Source of the DNA: CAZHUN01 sp043801115
Lineage (GTDB): Archaea > Iainarchaeota > Iainarchaeia > Iainarchaeales > UBA10191
Assembly (NCBI GenBank): GCA_043801115.1
Contig: JAZDMJ010000023.1
Span: forward strand, 1-19,230
Length of the DNA: 19,230 bases
Direction of reading: 5' to 3'
In this document: piece after piece, positions 16,178-19,230 of the stretch
Layout: each line of letters starts with the position of its first letter
Numbering within the stretch: the first letter of the stretch is position 1
Position numbers and translations under genes: made by a program
The notes under the pieces: generated by a model
Told to the model about the DNA's origin: nothing
Database searches by the model: none
The model's input: the letters and a program-made list of their open reading frames with translations, nothing else

Positions 16178-18744
16178 TACGGCGTCGGAGACGCTGTTGC
16201 AGCCGCCGGCGGGGTCGGAACGACTTCCAGCTTTCGATAGAATTTCTCGTTTTCAATCCACGCCTTCGAATCCGTTTCCGTCGAACTCGTCAACGAAACT
16301 ATTGTCCACGTCGCCTGCTTTGCCGTTACATCAATCTCGACCGTAATCATATACGCTGTGTTGTTTTGGAGTTTGCACTCGACTCCCGAAACGCCTTGGC
16401 CCGGACACTCGATTACAATGGCGTTGTCAATGACTGCTCCCTTGATGGCGCTTTGATAGGCAAAGTATCCGGCAACATTGGACGCCAGCCCGATTCCGAG
16501 CTGCTTGAGGAATGTTAGTCCTGTTCCCCATTTTCCCAATCCCTTGCTGATAGTCAAATCCGTGGCCGCGTTGGTTTTCTTGGCTGCGGTGAGTGCGGTT
16601 TCGAGTTCGGTTTTGCTGAGACTATTCACGGTTTTCAAAGTTCCGCTTGCATTGACACGGTATAATGATTTGGGGGTATTCTCGATTTCAGTAAGTAATA
16701 TGTTGATTGGCTGTCCGCCCCCAAGCTTGCTTATAACTTCGCTGTCAACAGAAGCCGAGTTCGTAATTTTCGAAAGGTCGATTGCCTCCACTTCTAATTT
16801 GACTTTGCCCAAGTCTTCAACTATCTGATTGTCTGCAATCAATGTCTGTTGGAGGTGTGGAGTTGTTGCCTTGTTTGCTTTGGCCAGATTGTCTCCAATA
16901 GTTTTCATTTCCGACTTGACGGAGGAAATTTTGTTGTCAATGTCCGAAATGACTCCGTTTTGCGTTTCGGGCAACGTCTTTTTGAACTCGCTTACTTTTT
17001 GGAGGGCTTTGTCATACTCCTCTTTTTTGATTTTATAGAGTTCGATTTTATTTTTGGTCGGAGCTCCAGTAATAGTCGGAGGCGTTCCCGTGCTATCCAG
17101 TGCGGCTTTCAATTCCGCAGCTTGACTGTTGAAATTTTTTAGGTTTTGAGCGGAAACTGTTCCTGCGTTTTCCATGGGGTTTGGAATTTTGACTTCTGCA
17201 AACATGGCTTTCCATTTTTCGGCTAGGACTTGGGCGACGGATTTGGTGTCTTTGGCGGCTTTTCCCAATACGGGCGCTACGGTTGCGCGCACGGGCGTGG
17301 TAAAAGTGCTTATTTCTAACGCTTGCGCTCCCGCATCTTGGGTATAGCTGGGCGTACCAATGTTTCCGCTGACGAGCCTTGCAGGCGCCGTAATAATATT
17401 TTCAATCCCGTGGATGAAAGGAGTCATGAATTTCAGCCAGCTTCCGCCATAGTTTTCCGAAACATTCGACGCGGCCGCAAATCCGGTTGGAATTCCGCAG
17501 TCGAGCAATGCCGTTACGGCCATTCCCATTCCGAGTCCGCCCGTGAAAATGCCGAGTACGGTATCAAGCCCCAAATGTGTCACCATGCATACTCCGAAAT
17601 AGGCCCCGATGGCGCCCGAGTTCACGTTTCCAATCGCTTCGGCTTTGGAGGGTTCGAGTGCGGGGTCGATTCCGGAAAAGAAAAACCCTTTCATTTGCCT
17701 TTTCAAGTTCGGGTCTTCGCGAATTGTGGTGTACAAATCTGAAAATGTTACTTCGCTGGGCCCGCCTTTCGGGTTCCAGCTGACGAATGCGAAAAAGTTT
17801 TTCGAGCGCGGGGCTGGAGTTGCAGTGGAAGGAGCGGCAGTGGCTCCGCCCGCGGCGTCTGTTTTCTTTTCCTGCCTGTTTTCGAGCAATTCGACGGTTT
17901 TTTGCACCAAGCCCACTTTCGGATCGACGACCAAATCAATGGGGTGGATGGCGGAAGCGCGGAGTATGATGATGGGCGAAGTTTTGGGCTCGCTGGCCAG
18001 GCTCGCTTTCACTTCAAAGCGCAAGTCTTGGCCGTTTTTCAAGAGCGTAAACTGCTGGCTTCCCGTCACGCGCAACGCGAACCAGCGATAGTATGTTACG
18101 GGCTTTCCGGGCTCGTTGGAAGGTTTGTTCAGTTCGATAGTGGTTAGAGCGTCTTTCGCTTGCGTTTCGTCGTCGTACGGGGCGAACTGGATGGATTGAA
18201 CGCCGAGTTTGGCGAATTTGTCGCGCGTTTCTTTGGAAACGGAAATGGAAACGGTTTGCCGGCTGTCGCTTTCGATTTTGAAAATGCACTGGTTGGCGCG
18301 GTTGTAGTGCACGCGCAGTTTGTTTTCGGGCAGTCCCGCGAGCGCTTCCGCGTCGTCGAAGTCGATTTCTTTGCTGCCCACTTCATAACAGGTGAATTCT
18401 TTGAAGCTTCCGAGCGGTTTTTCTCCCGTTTGTGCGAGTTCGGCATAGGTTTTGTCCGCCGAAATGCACGACGTTCCGTTTTTGGCCGTGGCAAAGTCTT
18501 GAATGCCTTGCAGGGTTTCCGCGACCGCTTTGGCAATTTCGGCCACTTGGGTTGGGTTGTCCAATTTTCCCGCCAGCGCTTGCTCGTTGATGGAAACCGT
18601 CACTTGCGCGGGCATTGCCTGGATTCCTGCGGGAATGCTCACGCGCAGCAATCTTTCGCCCATCGCGGTTTGGTTCAACAATATCGTGTTTCCGCTTCCC
18701 GAAGCCGCGCGGTCTTCTTTTCCGATGAGCGTTGTTCCGGCCAC
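16177..18744 (-). CDS. Protein A, C-terminal part (855 codons; large secreted or membrane-associated protein)
   Basis: Family not recognised. The nominal start is a GTG at 18744 without an RBS, inside the preceding frame, so this is probably the continuation of the ORF entering from the right. Visible parts: a beta-rich N-terminal half with Cys at the TSCISAD, FTCYEV and NQCIFKI sites; a Pro/Ala/Thr linker (~codons 290-315); and SWNPKGGPSEVTFSDLY. A Gly-rich hydrophobic stretch follows (~375-430, GAYFGVCMVTHLGLDTVLG and FTGGLGMGMAVTALLDCGIP). Next are a long charged helical or coiled-coil region (~527-626) and a second hydrophobic stretch (~729-775). A beta-rich end and a PTPPAAATASPTP tail finish it. 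The two hydrophobic stretches could be membrane-spanning. It lies 30 bp ahead of the prepilin-like gene, so a shared envelope role is inferred. Confidence 0.85.
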   Translation of the reverse strand: MAGTTLIGKEDRAASGSGNTILLNQTAMGERLLRVSIPAGIQAMPAQVTVSINEQALAGKLDNPTQVAEIAKAVAETLQGIQDFATAKNGTSCISADKTYAELAQTGEKPLGSFKEFTCYEVGSKEIDFDDAEALAGLPENKLRVHYNRANQCIFKIESDSRQTVSISVSKETRDKFAKLGVQSIQFAPYDDETQAKDALTTIELNKPSNEPGKPVTYYRWFALRVTGSQQFTLLKNGQDLRFEVKASLASEPKTSPIIILRASAIHPIDLVVDPKVGLVQKTVELLENRQEKKTDAAGGATAAPSTATPAPRSKNFFAFVSWNPKGGPSEVTFSDLYTTIREDPNLKRQMKGFFFSGIDPALEPSKAEAIGNVNSGAIGAYFGVCMVTHLGLDTVLGIFTGGLGMGMAVTALLDCGIPTGFAAASNVSENYGGSWLKFMTPFIHGIENIITAPARLVSGNIGTPSYTQDAGAQALEISTFTTPVRATVAPVLGKAAKDTKSVAQVLAEKWKAMFAEVKIPNPMENAGTVSAQNLKNFNSQAAELKAALDSTGTPPTITGAPTKNKIELYKIKKEEYDKALQKVSEFKKTLPETQNGVISDIDNKISSVKSEMKTIGDNLAKANKATTPHLQQTLIADNQIVEDLGKVKLEVEAIDLSKITNSASVDSEVISKLGGGQPINILLTEIENTPKSLYRVNASGTLKTVNSLSKTELETALTAAKKTNAATDLTISKGLGKWGTGLTFLKQLGIGLASNVAGYFAYQSAIKGAVIDNAIVIECPGQGVSGVECKLQNNTAYMITVEIDVTAKQATWTIVSLTSSTETDSKAWIENEKFYRKLEVVPTPPAAATASPTP
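16620..17110 (-). other. CpG-poor segment inside the protein A gene (coiled-coil region)
   Basis: From 16621 to 16920 I counted about 11 CG dinucleotides in 300 bases, with none at 16801-16860, and codons look AT-richer than in flanking parts. The segment encodes charged helices and a Lys/Glu/Asp-rich coiled coil (about codons 545-709). The contrast is weaker than for the segment in gene C. Confidence 0.45.
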
Positions 18745-19230
18745 TTTTTGGCCACTTCATTCAATGCGGCATCCGCCGCGTTTACAGTGGTCAGCCAGCT
18801 TCCTTTCGAGTCCATTACGCTCCACCGCGCGTCTTTGGGCAAAAAATTCAACACGTTTTGGATTTGAGAATCGCATTGTTGTCCCGCACTTCTACCCTGT
18901 TCCAATGTGACCAAAATCGTGGCCCTTCCTTCTTGGACGGTTTCTCCCACGCGCTCGGTTCCGCCGTTGATTTTCACCCTGTATTCCCCGCAGCCCGTAA
19001 TCTGCGAGGGAAACAATATTCTCCTTCCGCCGCCCGCTCCCGAAAGTTCTTGCACAATGTTTACATTGGCTCCAATGGGATAGCCGTGGAACTGCACTTC
19101 GAATTTTTCGATTTCGGGGTACGTGGAAGAGGCAATCGTGCTGGCCAGCGCTTCTTGCGAAACGGAATCGTTTTGCAAGTACAACAAGAACGAATCCGTG
19201 GAAACGCCCAAGTCGTCGAACGAGCACGCG
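18675..19230 (-). CDS. Protein A, upstream part (5' end outside the window)
   Basis: The frame is open to the right edge, with ACSFDDLGVSTDSF read at the border; the TTG at 19211 is not a credible start. The 184 visible codons are secreted-protein-like: beta-rich, with Cys at ITGCGEYRVKI and QQCDSQIQNVL. The last sensible residues are AADAALNEVAKK. After that the frame reads a basic, non-conserved-looking 22-residue tail and stops at 18675, while the 855-codon frame picks up with VAGTTLIGKED. I therefore read the two frames as one broken gene, with about 1,017 residues visible when joined. Confidence 0.8.
   Translation of the reverse strand, partial: ACSFDDLGVSTDSFLLYLQNDSVSQEALASTIASSTYPEIEKFEVQFHGYPIGANVNIVQELSGAGGGRRILFPSQITGCGEYRVKINGGTERVGETVQEGRATILVTLEQGRSAGQQCDSQIQNVLNFLPKDARWSVMDSKGSWLTTVNAADAALNEVAKKWPEQRSSEKKTARLREAETRYC
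18745..18758 (-). other. Frame break in protein A gene at A5 between two GTGGCC copies
   Basis: The coding strand reads GTGGCC-AAAAA-GTGGCC. The downstream frame has a TGA just upstream of this site, so the shift must fall between here and 18675. Adding one A (A6) or removing one GTGGCC copy with its spacer (11 nt) restores one frame (NEVAGTTLIG in the latter case). It is not the standard A-AAA-AAG slippery heptamer, since a C precedes the run. Confidence 0.55.

Noticed and set aside
15013..16518. A 501-codon open frame on the plus strand
   Set aside because: It lies antisense to the prepilin-like gene and runs into the end of protein A. Its translation is a basic, Arg/Val/Phe-rich mix without domain structure, as expected from codon bias of the opposite strand.
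18743..18751. Programmed -1 frameshift signal in the protein A gene
   Set aside because: The run is C-AAA-AAG, not the A-AAA-AAG heptamer, and I saw no convincing downstream stem or pseudoknot. An indel is simpler.
1..19230. CRISPR arrays, tRNA or rRNA genes, transposases or terminal inverted repeats
   Set aside because: I saw no regularly spaced direct repeats, cloverleaf candidates, conserved rRNA segments or recombinase motifs. Gaps between genes are all under about 125 bp.

Overview
The window looks like archaeal DNA, most likely from a DPANN-type lineage (Diapherotrites/Iainarchaeota or a relative). This rests on archaeal TATA-like boxes, SD-like leader sequences, a type IV prepilin-like gene, and very large N-terminally anchored surface proteins of a style I associate with these genomes. 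The lineage is an inference; no rRNA or housekeeping gene is present to confirm it.

All genes I support lie on the minus strand, so transcription runs from right to left, and about 98% of the window is coding. In order of transcription: (1) protein A (19230..16177), entering from outside the window and broken into two reading frames near 18745-18758; (2) a 474-aa type IV prepilin-like protein (16146..14722), 30 bp behind protein A; (3) a roughly 120-bp gap with a TATA box and two hairpins; (4) giant protein B (14601..7290), about 2,436 aa if the frame break at an A8 tract (8918..8911) is repaired, otherwise 1,919-aa and 549-aa pieces; (5) a second TATA/RBS region; (6) a 164-aa four-helix membrane protein (7240..6746); (7) 3 bp later, giant protein C (6742..1), which has at least 2,247 codons and leaves the window at the left edge without a stop.

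Proteins B and C are full-length paralogues. Each has a short cytoplasmic leader with a conserved FLD...IP.YKI.D motif, one transmembrane anchor, a stack of carboxypeptidase-regulatory/CNA-B-like beta-sandwich repeats, a CX4C site at almost the same residue number, three successive cysteine-pair modules, a Y-C-D-x-T-Q-F site and a C-terminal FYYLP.DG domain. Both lie behind promoters that share the 11-mer GAGAATATATA. The layout suggests a cell-surface apparatus: a pilin-like secreted protein, a large coiled-coil secreted or membrane protein, a small polytopic membrane protein and two giant anchored filament-like proteins. No catalytic domain is recognisable. A structural, adhesive or host-contact role is inference.

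The points most worth a second look are the A8 tract that could switch protein B between long and short forms, the colinear paralogy of B and C, a CpG-poor extra segment inside C that B lacks, and the structured leader of gene B.
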